Source of the DNA: an uncultured Alphaproteobacteria bacterium
GTDB lineage: Bacteria > Pseudomonadota > Alphaproteobacteria > RUG11792
Assembly (NCBI GenBank): GCA_958448685.1
Contig: CAUDEV010000036.1
Coordinates: 1-12,183 of the forward strand
Direction of reading: 5' to 3'
DNA: 12,183 nt
Below, one piece after another: positions 6,093 to 11,883 of this stretch. How positions within the stretch are numbered: position 1 is the first letter of the stretch; each line of letters starts with the position of its first letter. Below the pieces are notes generated by a model. That model saw nothing but the letters and a program-made list of their open reading frames with translations. It did no database searches and was not told the origin of the DNA. The translations under genes were made by a program, and so were the position numbers.

Positions 6093-6896
6093 ATGAGAAA
6101 ATTAAAAGAAAGAGAAGCAGGTATTAACCAGTGTTTGAAAGGAAGAATGAAAGTCAGGGTTATAACTAAGGTGATCAATAATCGAACACTGGAAGGATAT
6201 GTTTTAGAAGTGGAGGATGAAAACTTTCACCCGGTTGTGTACGAAGAAAAAAAATGGGAAGATATGACGGATCAGGAAGTAGCAGAACTTCTTTATCAGT
6301 TTAGAATGAACAATTCAATTCATGAAAATTATTCGTTATTATTTAATCCGAAAGCTTCGACAGAAGAGATTCGATCGAAAATCCGTCCGATGCTGATGTC
6401 TGAAGATCGGGTGAATGAGCTGGAAACACAGGGGATAATTACAGATCAGAAAGAAGGTTTTACCGTTTTATATGTTGTGTTTGTGCCGGAAGATGGAAAA
6501 GAAGGGGTTGACATATCGATTCGATTGACAAGTGCGCTGCTCTCCTATTATAAATTAAAACGGGAAGAAATTGAACGGATCGCATTTGATCAAATTGAAA
6601 AAGAAGTAGTCATTGAATCGGTTTCCCCAAAAGTAGGAAAATTATATGGACGGGGGTATGGCTCTTCTGCTCTACTATGCGATTCTGTTAAAAAAGAAAT
6701 CCAAGAACGTTTTGGAGAGGGATGTTGCTTGTTGCCTGTATCCATAGATATAACGATTATCCTTTCAAATGATTTTGCAAAACAGACGGAATTTTTAAAA
6801 ATTTTAGCAAAAAGCATTTCTCTTTCCATAGATGAATGTAATCAGTTAAGTCAAATTCCTTATGTTTTAAAAGGAGGAAGGTTGAAGGCGTTGTAA
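6093..6896 (+). CDS. DUF5688-like protein (second copy, longer)
   Basis: 267 residues. It appears to belong to the same family as the protein at 4961 but has a longer N-terminus. The shared landmarks are LYVVFVPED (126-134), SSALLCDSVKKEIQERFGEG (191-210), CCLLPVSIDITIILS (211-225) and a C-terminal helical part. The N-terminal segment VRVITKVINNRTLEGYVLEV resembles the opening of longer DUF5688 members. I chose ATG at 6093 because AGGAG lies nine bases upstream. An ATG at 6087 would give an ATGA overlap with the JAMM gene stop but is too close to the site. The C-terminus (PYVLKGGRLKAL) is shorter and more divergent than in the first copy. Function unknown. Confidence 0.75.
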   Translation: MRKLKEREAGINQCLKGRMKVRVITKVINNRTLEGYVLEVEDENFHPVVYEEKKWEDMTDQEVAELLYQFRMNNSIHENYSLLFNPKASTEEIRSKIRPMLMSEDRVNELETQGIITDQKEGFTVLYVVFVPEDGKEGVDISIRLTSALLSYYKLKREEIERIAFDQIEKEVVIESVSPKVGKLYGRGYGSSALLCDSVKKEIQERFGEGCCLLPVSIDITIILSNDFAKQTEFLKILAKSISLSIDECNQLSQIPYVLKGGRLKAL

Positions 6897-6903
6897 GATA
6901 TTG

Positions 6904-6941
6904 ACAGTTTGGTAAATTTTTTTATAAATTTACCAAACTGT
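6904..6941. promoter_or_regulatory. Inverted repeat upstream of the toxin-antitoxin genes, likely operator
   Basis: A perfect 16-bp dyad, ACAGTTTGGTAAATTT (6904-6919) with AAATTTACCAAACTGT (6926-6941), has a 6-nt spacer. It overlaps a TTGACA (6901-6906) and abuts the -35 of the promoter at 6941-6969. Type II antitoxins usually repress their own promoter through such a site. It may also terminate the preceding operon, but no T-tract follows. Confidence 0.65.
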
Positions 6942-6969
6942 TTGCATCAGATAAAAAAATCCGTATAAT
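6941..6969 (+). promoter_or_regulatory. Toxin-antitoxin promoter
   Basis: TATAAT (6964-6969) lies 17 bases after TTTGCA (6941-6946), a 4/6 match to the -35 consensus. The antitoxin start is about 23 bases downstream of the -10. A second, weaker option is TTGACA (6901) with TATAAA (6923), spacing 16, inside the dyad. Confidence 0.6.
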
Positions 6970-6991
6970 AAAAGAAAAAGGAGTGATAGGT

Positions 6992-7342
6992 ATGAAAGCG
7001 ACTTTGAAGGAAAATGAAGAGAAAATCGTATCTGTTTCTGAATTAAATAATGGAGGGGCAGGAAAAATTTTTCTGGATCTTCAAAAGAATAATAGTGAAT
7101 ATATTATCCTGAAAAACGACCGTCCGGCGGCAGTGCTGCTTTCAATGGATAAATATGAGAAGTTAGCTGAAAAATCGGAAAAGCTGGATGCTCTAATGGA
7201 GGTTGTGGAAAACACTGAACTTTTACTTCTTGCAAATCAAGCTGAAATGTCACCAACAGTTCCTTTTGAAGAAATTTTAAAAAAAGAGGGAATTACTGAA
7301 GAAGAGTTGGAGAAACTTTCAGAAAGTGTGGATCTGGCATGA
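6992..7342 (+). CDS. Phd/YefM-family antitoxin
   Basis: 116 residues. The N-terminal ~60 residues carry the Phd/YefM pattern: IVSVSELNNGGAGKIFLDL, then a strand-turn-strand YIILKNDRPAAVLLSMDKY. This part dimerises and binds the operator. The C-terminal ~50 residues are acidic and would wrap the toxin (FEEILKKEGITEEELEKL). The ATG at 6992 has AAGGAG about ten bases upstream; a GTG at 6983 overlaps that site and is rejected. The gene overlaps the toxin gene by four bases (ATGA), as in many such operons. The dyad at 6904-6941 is the probable operator. Confidence 0.85.
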   Translation: MKATLKENEEKIVSVSELNNGGAGKIFLDLQKNNSEYIILKNDRPAAVLLSMDKYEKLAEKSEKLDALMEVVENTELLLLANQAEMSPTVPFEEILKKEGITEEELEKLSESVDLA

Positions 7343-7692
7343 GGTGGGAGATACAGATGACAAAAGAAGCAATAAAACAATATGATAAACTGGAAGGAAG
7401 TGTAAGGAAACAAGTTCTTTCTGGAATTTGGAAAGTATCGCAATCTCCGCTTCCTGCGCCGGAAGGTTTTGGAAAGCCATTAGGGAATAAAGGCGGTGAA
7501 AATCTGACAGGATTTTTTAAGATCAAATATCGGGGAATCGGAATCCGAGTGGTATATACTTTAGTGAAAGAAAAAAAGATTATGAATATAGTAGTCATAT
7601 CTGAACGAAATGCTGCCGCTTGTTACAAACAGGCGGCAGCATTATATTATAAATACGGAGATGAATTGTTTCAGAAAGGGATTGAAGAGTGA
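7339..7692 (+). CDS. RelE/ParE-superfamily toxin
   Basis: 117 residues. It shows the RelE/ParE order: the opening strand WEIQMTKEAIKQYDKL, two helices, GFGKPLGNKGGENLTGFFKIKYRGIGIRVVYTLV, and the late strand IMNIVVISERN. RelE-like toxins are ribosome-dependent mRNA nucleases and ParE-like ones act on gyrase; the sequence alone does not decide which. The ~25 C-terminal residues after ISERN are longer than usual. The DNA there forms a 16-bp hairpin (7609-7643) encoding AAACYKQAAA, which may be an acquired or regulatory element. It is translationally coupled to the antitoxin. Confidence 0.85.
   Translation: MRWEIQMTKEAIKQYDKLEGSVRKQVLSGIWKVSQSPLPAPEGFGKPLGNKGGENLTGFFKIKYRGIGIRVVYTLVKEKKIMNIVVISERNAAACYKQAAALYYKYGDELFQKGIEE
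7609..7643 (+). repeat. Strong hairpin inside the toxin coding region
   Basis: AATGCTGCCGCTTGTT (7609-7624) pairs with AACAGGCGGCAGCATT (7628-7643) over 16 positions with one G-T pair and a 3-nt loop. Such a long GC-containing stem within a coding sequence is unusual. The mRNA could fold here near the 3' end of the toxin message. Confidence 0.85.
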
Positions 7693-7693
7693 G

Positions 7694-7721
7694 CGGAGGA
7701 AGAAAAGACCTCTGTTTTTTT
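7694..7721 (+). terminator. Weak terminator after the toxin gene
   Basis: CGGAGG (7694-7699) pairs with CCTCTG (7709-7714), including one G-T pair, and is followed directly by seven T's (7715-7721). It lies just past the toxin stop codon. Confidence 0.55.
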
Positions 7722-7779
7722 ATTGCCTAAAATAGAAAAATGATCTGGTTCTATCAGCTTCCCACCCCAACTCCCCTAT

Positions 7780-7816
7780 CCCCTCTTTCGCCCCCAAAGA
7801 GGGGAACTGTTTTTTT
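7780..7816 (+). terminator. C-rich hairpin followed by T-tract
   Basis: A perfect 9-bp stem, CCCCTCTTT (7780-7788) with AAAGAGGGG (7796-7804), is followed five bases later by seven T's (7810-7816). It could terminate read-through from the toxin gene. It resembles the hairpin at 8158-8191 in sequence and in its C-rich lead (see findings). Confidence 0.6.
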
Positions 7817-7821
7817 AGAAA

Positions 7822-7838
7822 AACTATCAATTTGTTAT
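7822..7838 (+). repeat. Solitary iteron copy in the mobilization region
   Basis: AACTATCAATTTGTTAT shares 16 consecutive bases with origin iterons 3 and 4. It lies 4.5 kb from the origin and 13 bases before palindrome copy 3. It is a probable extra Rep binding site. Confidence 0.8.
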
Positions 7839-7850
7839 AATTAAAAAGAA

Positions 7851-7868
7851 GGTGCTATAAATAGCACC
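7851..7868 (+). repeat. 18-bp palindrome, copy 3
   Basis: GGTGCTATAAATAGCACC with arms extending to 11 bp (GAAGG on the left matched by CCTTC on the right). It is non-coding and not followed by a T-tract. Confidence 0.9.
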
Positions 7869-8139
7869 TTCAAAAAATGTCGGAAACGACAAAATAAAAG
7901 GCGCTTTACAGCGCCTAACTATGCTCCCTGTGTTTTTGGTTTGTGTGGAAGGAGCATGATATAAGGAAATAATCCTTATGAATTTATAATATCAAACAAA
8001 ATAAAACTATGCAAGAAAATTTGATCCGGCATTTTCTTCCTTTGGAAAGCGGGGCATTGAAACTAATTTTAACGGAGTAAAATGCAGGAGAAGATATTTA
8101 TGAACTACGGTGAAAATAAATGGTGACGGAAATAATGTC

Positions 8140-8353
8140 CCACCCAAACCCCTGAAAGTCCCCTTTCCCTGCTTGCGCGCCCAAAGGGGACGAACGCCGG
8201 ATACGGCGAAAGAAAAAGAGCATAAGGCGCTTTTGACATCAATTAAAAATTGATGCTCTGGCAAAGCCAGAGAAATCGCATTTTTTATAAAAAAAATATG
8301 ACGTCAATTAAAATTAATAATATATAATATATACTTAATATTATATATTATTA
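8140..8353. other. Candidate origin of transfer (oriT)
   Basis: Relaxase genes usually lie just downstream of their oriT. This stretch directly precedes the two RHH-like accessory genes and contains a C-rich hairpin (GTCCCCTTT/AAAGGGGAC, 8158-8191), several small perfect inverted repeats, a direct repeat TGACRTCAATTAAAA (8234-8248 and 8299-8313) and a long AT palindrome. These suit binding by accessory proteins and relaxase. I cannot place the nick site. The assignment rests on position and structure only. Confidence 0.4.
8315..8353. promoter_or_regulatory. Perfect AT-only palindrome before the mob operon
   Basis: TAATAATATATAATAT (8315-8330) and ATATTATATATTATTA (8338-8353) are exact inverse complements around a 7-nt spacer. 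It contains TATAAT (8323-8328), although no good -35 lies at the right spacing. It ends 53 bases before the first mob gene and is a candidate operator for the RHH proteins, or part of oriT. Confidence 0.6.
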
Positions 8354-8406
8354 TTGAAATGCATAGCGATAAATGTTAGACTTAATCAAAAAACAGGAGG
8401 TATGTT

Positions 8407-8676
8407 ATGCCGGGAAATTATAGTATACAGGTTCGGAATATTGATGAATATACTTTTAATAAATTAAATGAAATGGCTGAAAAGGCCGGAATGACCAGAG
8501 AAGGTTATTTAAGAAAAATGTTGAGTAATTATGCATTATCAGAAGAAATAAAAAAGGTAGAGGATAAATATACAACACTGGTTAAGAATCTTGTAGAGTA
8601 TATACAGATGCAGGGGGAGATCATTGAACAGAATACTGTGGTTTTAGAAGAATTAAAGGAGATGCTGAATGTATAA
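8407..8676 (+). CDS. RHH mobilization accessory protein (MobC-like role)
   Basis: 89 residues. The N-terminal ~45 residues fit a ribbon-helix-helix fold: the strand YSIQVRNID, helix TFNKLNEMAEKAG, turn, and helix TREGYLRKMLSNYAL. The remainder is a coiled-coil-like helix with I/L spacing. A very strong site, AGGAGG, lies six bases before the ATG. It is the first gene of the mob operon and overlaps the next by eight bases. Small RHH proteins encoded just before a relaxase typically bind oriT, help the relaxase assemble and repress the operon; that role is inferred from position. Confidence 0.75.
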   Translation: MPGNYSIQVRNIDEYTFNKLNEMAEKAGMTREGYLRKMLSNYALSEEIKKVEDKYTTLVKNLVEYIQMQGEIIEQNTVVLEELKEMLNV

Positions 8677-9073
8677 ATATTTTGAAATTTCTGAAGATAA
8701 TTTAAAATTTATTAATGAATTTAAGGCGGAGCAGGGAATTAAAAGTGATAAAGAAGCTTTTAATAAAATCATTGAACTGTATAGAGATTCTACTGCTGAA
8801 GATAAAAATAAAAAAATGATAGATGAAATTATGCAGCGCTTCCATGAAAGCTACGGAATAATTTATACAAAATTGTTGGCTGGATCGGTAAAAATGGAAT
8901 CAATGATTCAAATTTTGGTTGATGTAGCAAATACGTTATTATTAAGTCAGGGGATTGATAAATGCATTCTGAAAGATATATTAGCTTCAGAAGTAATTAC
9001 TCAATCCGAAGATTATCATAAATATAAAGTTGCAAAGGCAAAACAGAAAAAAGATACAAGGTGCTATAAATAG
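8669..9073 (+). CDS. Second small mobilization accessory protein, RHH-like
   Basis: 134 residues. The start (YFEISEDNLKFINEFKAEQG, then IKSDKEAFNKIIELYRD) again looks like strand-helix-turn-helix of RHH type. A helical region of about 80 residues follows, and a basic tail (KVAKAKQKK). AGGAG lies seven bases before the ATG, inside the end of the preceding gene, which it overlaps by eight bases. The last residues, RCYK, and the TAG stop are encoded by the 18-bp palindrome (9060-9077), so the native C-terminus may have been altered by it. It probably works with the first accessory protein in the relaxosome; no family name is recognised. Confidence 0.7.
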   Translation: MYKYFEISEDNLKFINEFKAEQGIKSDKEAFNKIIELYRDSTAEDKNKKMIDEIMQRFHESYGIIYTKLLAGSVKMESMIQILVDVANTLLLSQGIDKCILKDILASEVITQSEDYHKYKVAKAKQKKDTRCYK

Positions 9074-9077
9074 CACC
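9060..9077 (+). repeat. 18-bp palindrome, copy 4, supplies a stop codon
   Basis: GGTGCTATAAATAGCACC read in the frame AGG-TGC-TAT-AAA-TAG ends the second accessory gene. It lies 16 bases before the relaxase start and just ahead of its AAAGGAG site, so folding of the mRNA here could affect relaxase translation. Confidence 0.9.
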
Positions 9078-9093
9078 TGCTAAAAGGAGAAAT

Positions 9094-11718
9094 ATGATAA
9101 AGGCTGGAGTTGTTGCCGTGAACCGTTTTGTGCGTTCCGGAAGTAGGGAGTTTGCAAGTTATATCGATTACCTTGATCGCAATGAAGCAGTAAGAAATGA
9201 GAATTTTAAAGATTTCAATTTATTTAATGATTATATGGATCAGCCAGAAAAATCAACTGGGATTTTTACTGATAAAAAATCAATTTTAACAGATGCAGAT
9301 AAAAAAAATTTGAAAAATTTATTTCAGATAGCTTATGAAAATCATTCTCTCATGTGGCAGACTGTTATTTCTTTTGATAATAAATGGTTACAGGAGCATG
9401 GGGTATATAATGCAAAAACAGGTGTACTTGATGAAGAAAAAATGAAAGAGTTGACAAGAGGAGCTGTAAACTCTCTTTTAGAAAGTGAAAATCTTTCTAA
9501 TGCGGTCTGGACAGCATCGTTCCATTTCAATACGGACAATATTCATGTTCATGTGGCAACTGTAGAACCACAGCCGATGCGGAAGCAAAAAGAATATATT
9601 CAGTATCAATATATAGGGAATCCGGAAGGAGAATATGTAAAACTGAGCAATGGTGAATTTGTAAAAAGTAATAGCCGAAATTATTTAAACCGTTATGGAG
9701 TACCATTGTTAAGATATGACAGAGTTCCAATTTATGAGAATGGGAAGATATTAAGAAAAAAAGAATACGTGGGTAGATTCAAATTAAGTAATCTGAACGC
9801 AGCCAAAAAATATATTGCAGATCAGATTTCTGTGGATAAAGAAAATAACATTCTGATCAATCGGATCATAAGGAATCAAATTGTTAAATCAAAAAAACAA
9901 ATTAATATTTTTGAAGATCATGATATGGCAAAGCAGTTTATTAAATTGCATAAAGAGCTTCCTCGAAATGTAGATCGAGGGCTTTGGAAATATAATAGTA
10001 ATGTTATGAAACCATTAAGGCAAGAAATTGATAAATTATCAGATATTTATATGCAGAAGTATCATGCAGCGGATCTGCTTGAACTAAAAAAACTTCTTAT
10101 AAAACAATCATCAGTTTTTCATGAAGCATATGGAGATACTGGAAGAGACTTTTATGAGAACAAGATGCAAGAACTTCATGAACGTTTGGGAAATGCTATT
10201 CTGAATGAATTGAGATCTTATGATAAAAATACGACTATACCAATGGAAATAGATGACAATCTAAATTTAAACGAAAAAGTAGAAATGGAGATAGATGACA
10301 ACCTAGATTTAAACGAAAAGGTAGAAATGGAAACAAAGTTTGAGACGGAAAGTGCAGATCAGGAAGCATACAGAATATCAGATTTTTCCTTTAGAGAGAC
10401 TGGGAAAAATAGATATGCAAGAAGAAAACGTGTTGTATCAGAAAAAGGATATTTCATAGAGTGGAATAATGATTTTAAAGACGCGCGCGAAAAGATTTAT
10501 GGAAAAAAGAAAAACTATAAAAAAGCTTTTGAAATACTACTGGAACAATCAGATACTAATATTTTAGCCACGTATGAGTTAGGTAATATTTATAAATACG
10601 GAAGGGGTGTGGATATTGATTTAGAAACATCAGAGACATTTTTTCAAAAGGCTTTTGAAATGTTTCAGGATCTTGAAGCATCAATAGAGTATGAGAATCC
10701 GGACCACGAATTTTTAAAAGAATATGTCAATTACCGGATTGGAAAACATTTTGATTATGGACTAGGGGTTGATCAAGATTATGATAAGGCAAAAAAATTC
10801 TATGAAAAATCCGAAAGTGCCCTTTCAGACTTTAGTTTGGGAAATCTTTATTTTTGTGGGAATGGAGTTGAAAAAGATCTGAAAAGAGCATTTCAATATT
10901 ACATGAAATCTGATATAAAAAAAAGAGACAACGGATATGTTCAGTATAAAATTGCCACGATGTATGAAAAGGGAATGGGAATCAAAGAAAATAGCGATAA
11001 GGCTGAAAAATATTATCATATGGCTTTTAAATCCTTTAATCAAATGTTAAAAGAATCAGAAGACGATAACATTCAATACCGAGTGGGAATGATGCTGATT
11101 AATGGGAAAGGAGTAGAAAAAGATTTAAAAAAAGGAATAGAGTTTCTGGAAGCATCAGCAGAAAATGGAAATCCAAATGCCCAATACCAGATTGCAAAAA
11201 TATATCTTGATTCGGGAGAAGGAGATCCTGTCAAAATTAATGCAGCAATAAAATATTTAGAAAATGTGGCAAATAAAGGGAAAAATAGTATGGCACATTA
11301 TCGGTTAGGAAAGCTGTATACAGATGAACAGTTTCTTTATTTTGATTCTAAGAAAGGACTAGAACATCTTCAAATTGCTGCCGATCAGAATAATGAATAT
11401 GCACAATTTCGACTAGGTATCTTATATTTGCAAGGAAGAATTGTTATGAGAGATCTAAGCACAGCAGAAAAATATTTAACCCTATCTGCAGATAATGGAA
11501 ATGAATATGCTGCTGATGCGTTGAAACAATTAAAAGAAAATCGTTTCAAGTTGAAGGGAAGACCTTATGTGATGCGCTCTTTAAAGATTTCTATTGGAAA
11601 TTTAAAATCAGTATTAAAAAGCGAAAAAGAAAAAGCGTTTAATATGAAAATCTATAAGGAGAATGAGCGGAATGCAGAAATGAACGCTAAGAAAGAGCAG
11701 GAATCCGAGGTGCTATAA
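9094..11718 (+). CDS. MobP2-type relaxase with C-terminal Sel1-like repeats
   Basis: 874 residues. The N-terminal ~250 residues match MobP2-type relaxases: VVAVNRFVRSGSREFASYID, YMDQPEKSTGIFTD, MWQTVISFDNKWLQEHG, and the HUH metal site H144 with H151 and H153 in NTDNIHVHVATVEP. Y23 or Y26 in SYIDYLDR is a candidate nicking tyrosine. Residues 384-411 are two copies of a 14-residue acidic repeat. From about 490 to 803 there are roughly eight Sel1-like helical repeats (for example LGNIYKYGRGVDIDLETSE and VGMMLINGKGVEKDLKKG), a known protein-interaction fold. A basic tail follows. The relaxase would nick oriT and pilot the strand into a helper's secretion channel; no coupling or channel gene is here. 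The Sel1 part may contact the coupling protein (inference). The stop codon lies in palindrome copy 5. AGGAG is only four bases from the ATG. Confidence 0.92.
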   Translation: MIKAGVVAVNRFVRSGSREFASYIDYLDRNEAVRNENFKDFNLFNDYMDQPEKSTGIFTDKKSILTDADKKNLKNLFQIAYENHSLMWQTVISFDNKWLQEHGVYNAKTGVLDEEKMKELTRGAVNSLLESENLSNAVWTASFHFNTDNIHVHVATVEPQPMRKQKEYIQYQYIGNPEGEYVKLSNGEFVKSNSRNYLNRYGVPLLRYDRVPIYENGKILRKKEYVGRFKLSNLNAAKKYIADQISVDKENNILINRIIRNQIVKSKKQINIFEDHDMAKQFIKLHKELPRNVDRGLWKYNSNVMKPLRQEIDKLSDIYMQKYHAADLLELKKLLIKQSSVFHEAYGDTGRDFYENKMQELHERLGNAILNELRSYDKNTTIPMEIDDNLNLNEKVEMEIDDNLDLNEKVEMETKFETESADQEAYRISDFSFRETGKNRYARRKRVVSEKGYFIEWNNDFKDAREKIYGKKKNYKKAFEILLEQSDTNILATYELGNIYKYGRGVDIDLETSETFFQKAFEMFQDLEASIEYENPDHEFLKEYVNYRIGKHFDYGLGVDQDYDKAKKFYEKSESALSDFSLGNLYFCGNGVEKDLKRAFQYYMKSDIKKRDNGYVQYKIATMYEKGMGIKENSDKAEKYYHMAFKSFNQMLKESEDDNIQYRVGMMLINGKGVEKDLKKGIEFLEASAENGNPNAQYQIAKIYLDSGEGDPVKINAAIKYLENVANKGKNSMAHYRLGKLYTDEQFLYFDSKKGLEHLQIAADQNNEYAQFRLGILYLQGRIVMRDLSTAEKYLTLSADNGNEYAADALKQLKENRFKLKGRPYVMRSLKISIGNLKSVLKSEKEKAFNMKIYKENERNAEMNAKKEQESEVL
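10243..10326 (+). repeat. 42-bp tandem repeat in the relaxase linker
   Basis: Two adjacent 42-bp units (10243-10284 and 10285-10326) encode MEIDDNLNLNEKVE and MEIDDNLDLNEKVE, and a third copy begins (MET). They differ by a few mostly silent changes. They form an acidic linker between the relaxase part and the Sel1-like part. Confidence 0.9.
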
Positions 11719-11726
11719 ATAGCACC
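11709..11726 (+). repeat. 18-bp palindrome, copy 5, supplies the relaxase stop
   Basis: GGTGCTATAAATAGCACC read as GAG-GTG-CTA-TAA ends the relaxase (ESEVL). Flanking bases are not paired, so the arms are only 8 bp. It uses a different reading frame from copy 4. Confidence 0.9.
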
Positions 11727-11748
11727 GGAGAGAAATGTGGAGATTATA

Positions 11749-11817
11749 ATGAATTACACAACGATTTGGGCTTCGTTTGTGAAGTATGGAAGAAAAAAAC
11801 ACAATACAAAAAAATAG
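11749..11817 (+). CDS. Possible 22-residue peptide after the relaxase
   Basis: An ATG at 11749 has GGAG six bases upstream and encodes MNYTTIWASFVKYGRKKHNTKK. The basic C-terminus is AT-codon driven. A second ribosome-site-like AGGAGG overlaps its stop and precedes ATG 11834, which would encode only MSRCYK before the stop within palindrome copy 6. These may be remnants of a lost downstream gene. No family is recognised. Confidence 0.3.
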   Translation: MNYTTIWASFVKYGRKKHNTKK

Positions 11818-11832
11818 GAGGTAAGCGTATAA

Positions 11833-11866
11833 TATGAGTAGGTGCTATAAATAGCACCTACTCATA
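11833..11866. terminator. 18-bp palindrome, copy 6 (11841-11858), within a 16-bp-arm dyad
   Basis: The palindrome is extended by TATGAGTA on the left and TACTCATA on the right, giving perfect 16-bp arms around AA. It lies between the convergent mob operon and the last gene, a natural place for a bidirectional terminator, although T-tracts are poor on both sides. Confidence 0.7.
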
Positions 11867-11883
11867 ATTTCATTTTTTGAAAT

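Larger units (their letters stand above)
7693..8406. other. Hairpin-rich non-coding tract upstream of the mobilization genes
   Basis: No gene is visible on either strand. It holds two C-rich hairpins (7780-7804 and 8158-8191), a solitary iteron (7822-7838) and palindrome copy 3 (7851-7868). A run of further stems follows: TGTCG/CGACA with a GAAA loop (7878-7891), AGGCGCT/AGCGCCT (7899-7916), ATGCTCC/GGAGCAT (7921-7957), ATAAGGA/TCCTTAT (7961-7979), CGCCG/CGGCG (8195-8208), ATCAATT/AATTGAT (8238-8254) and CTCTGGC/GCCAGAG (8256-8272). The AT palindrome at 8315-8353 closes it. Such density suits ssDNA-active sites. Confidence 0.7.

Noticed and set aside
8007..8264. 85-codon minus-strand open frame in the hairpin tract
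   Set aside because: It is a translation of the C-rich hairpin region, with no ribosome site or protein-like pattern. The inverted repeats explain the sequence better.
4072..11858. All six palindromes as ordinary rho-independent terminators
   Set aside because: Copies 3, 4 and 5 are not followed by T-tracts, and copy 4 lies inside an operon just before the relaxase.
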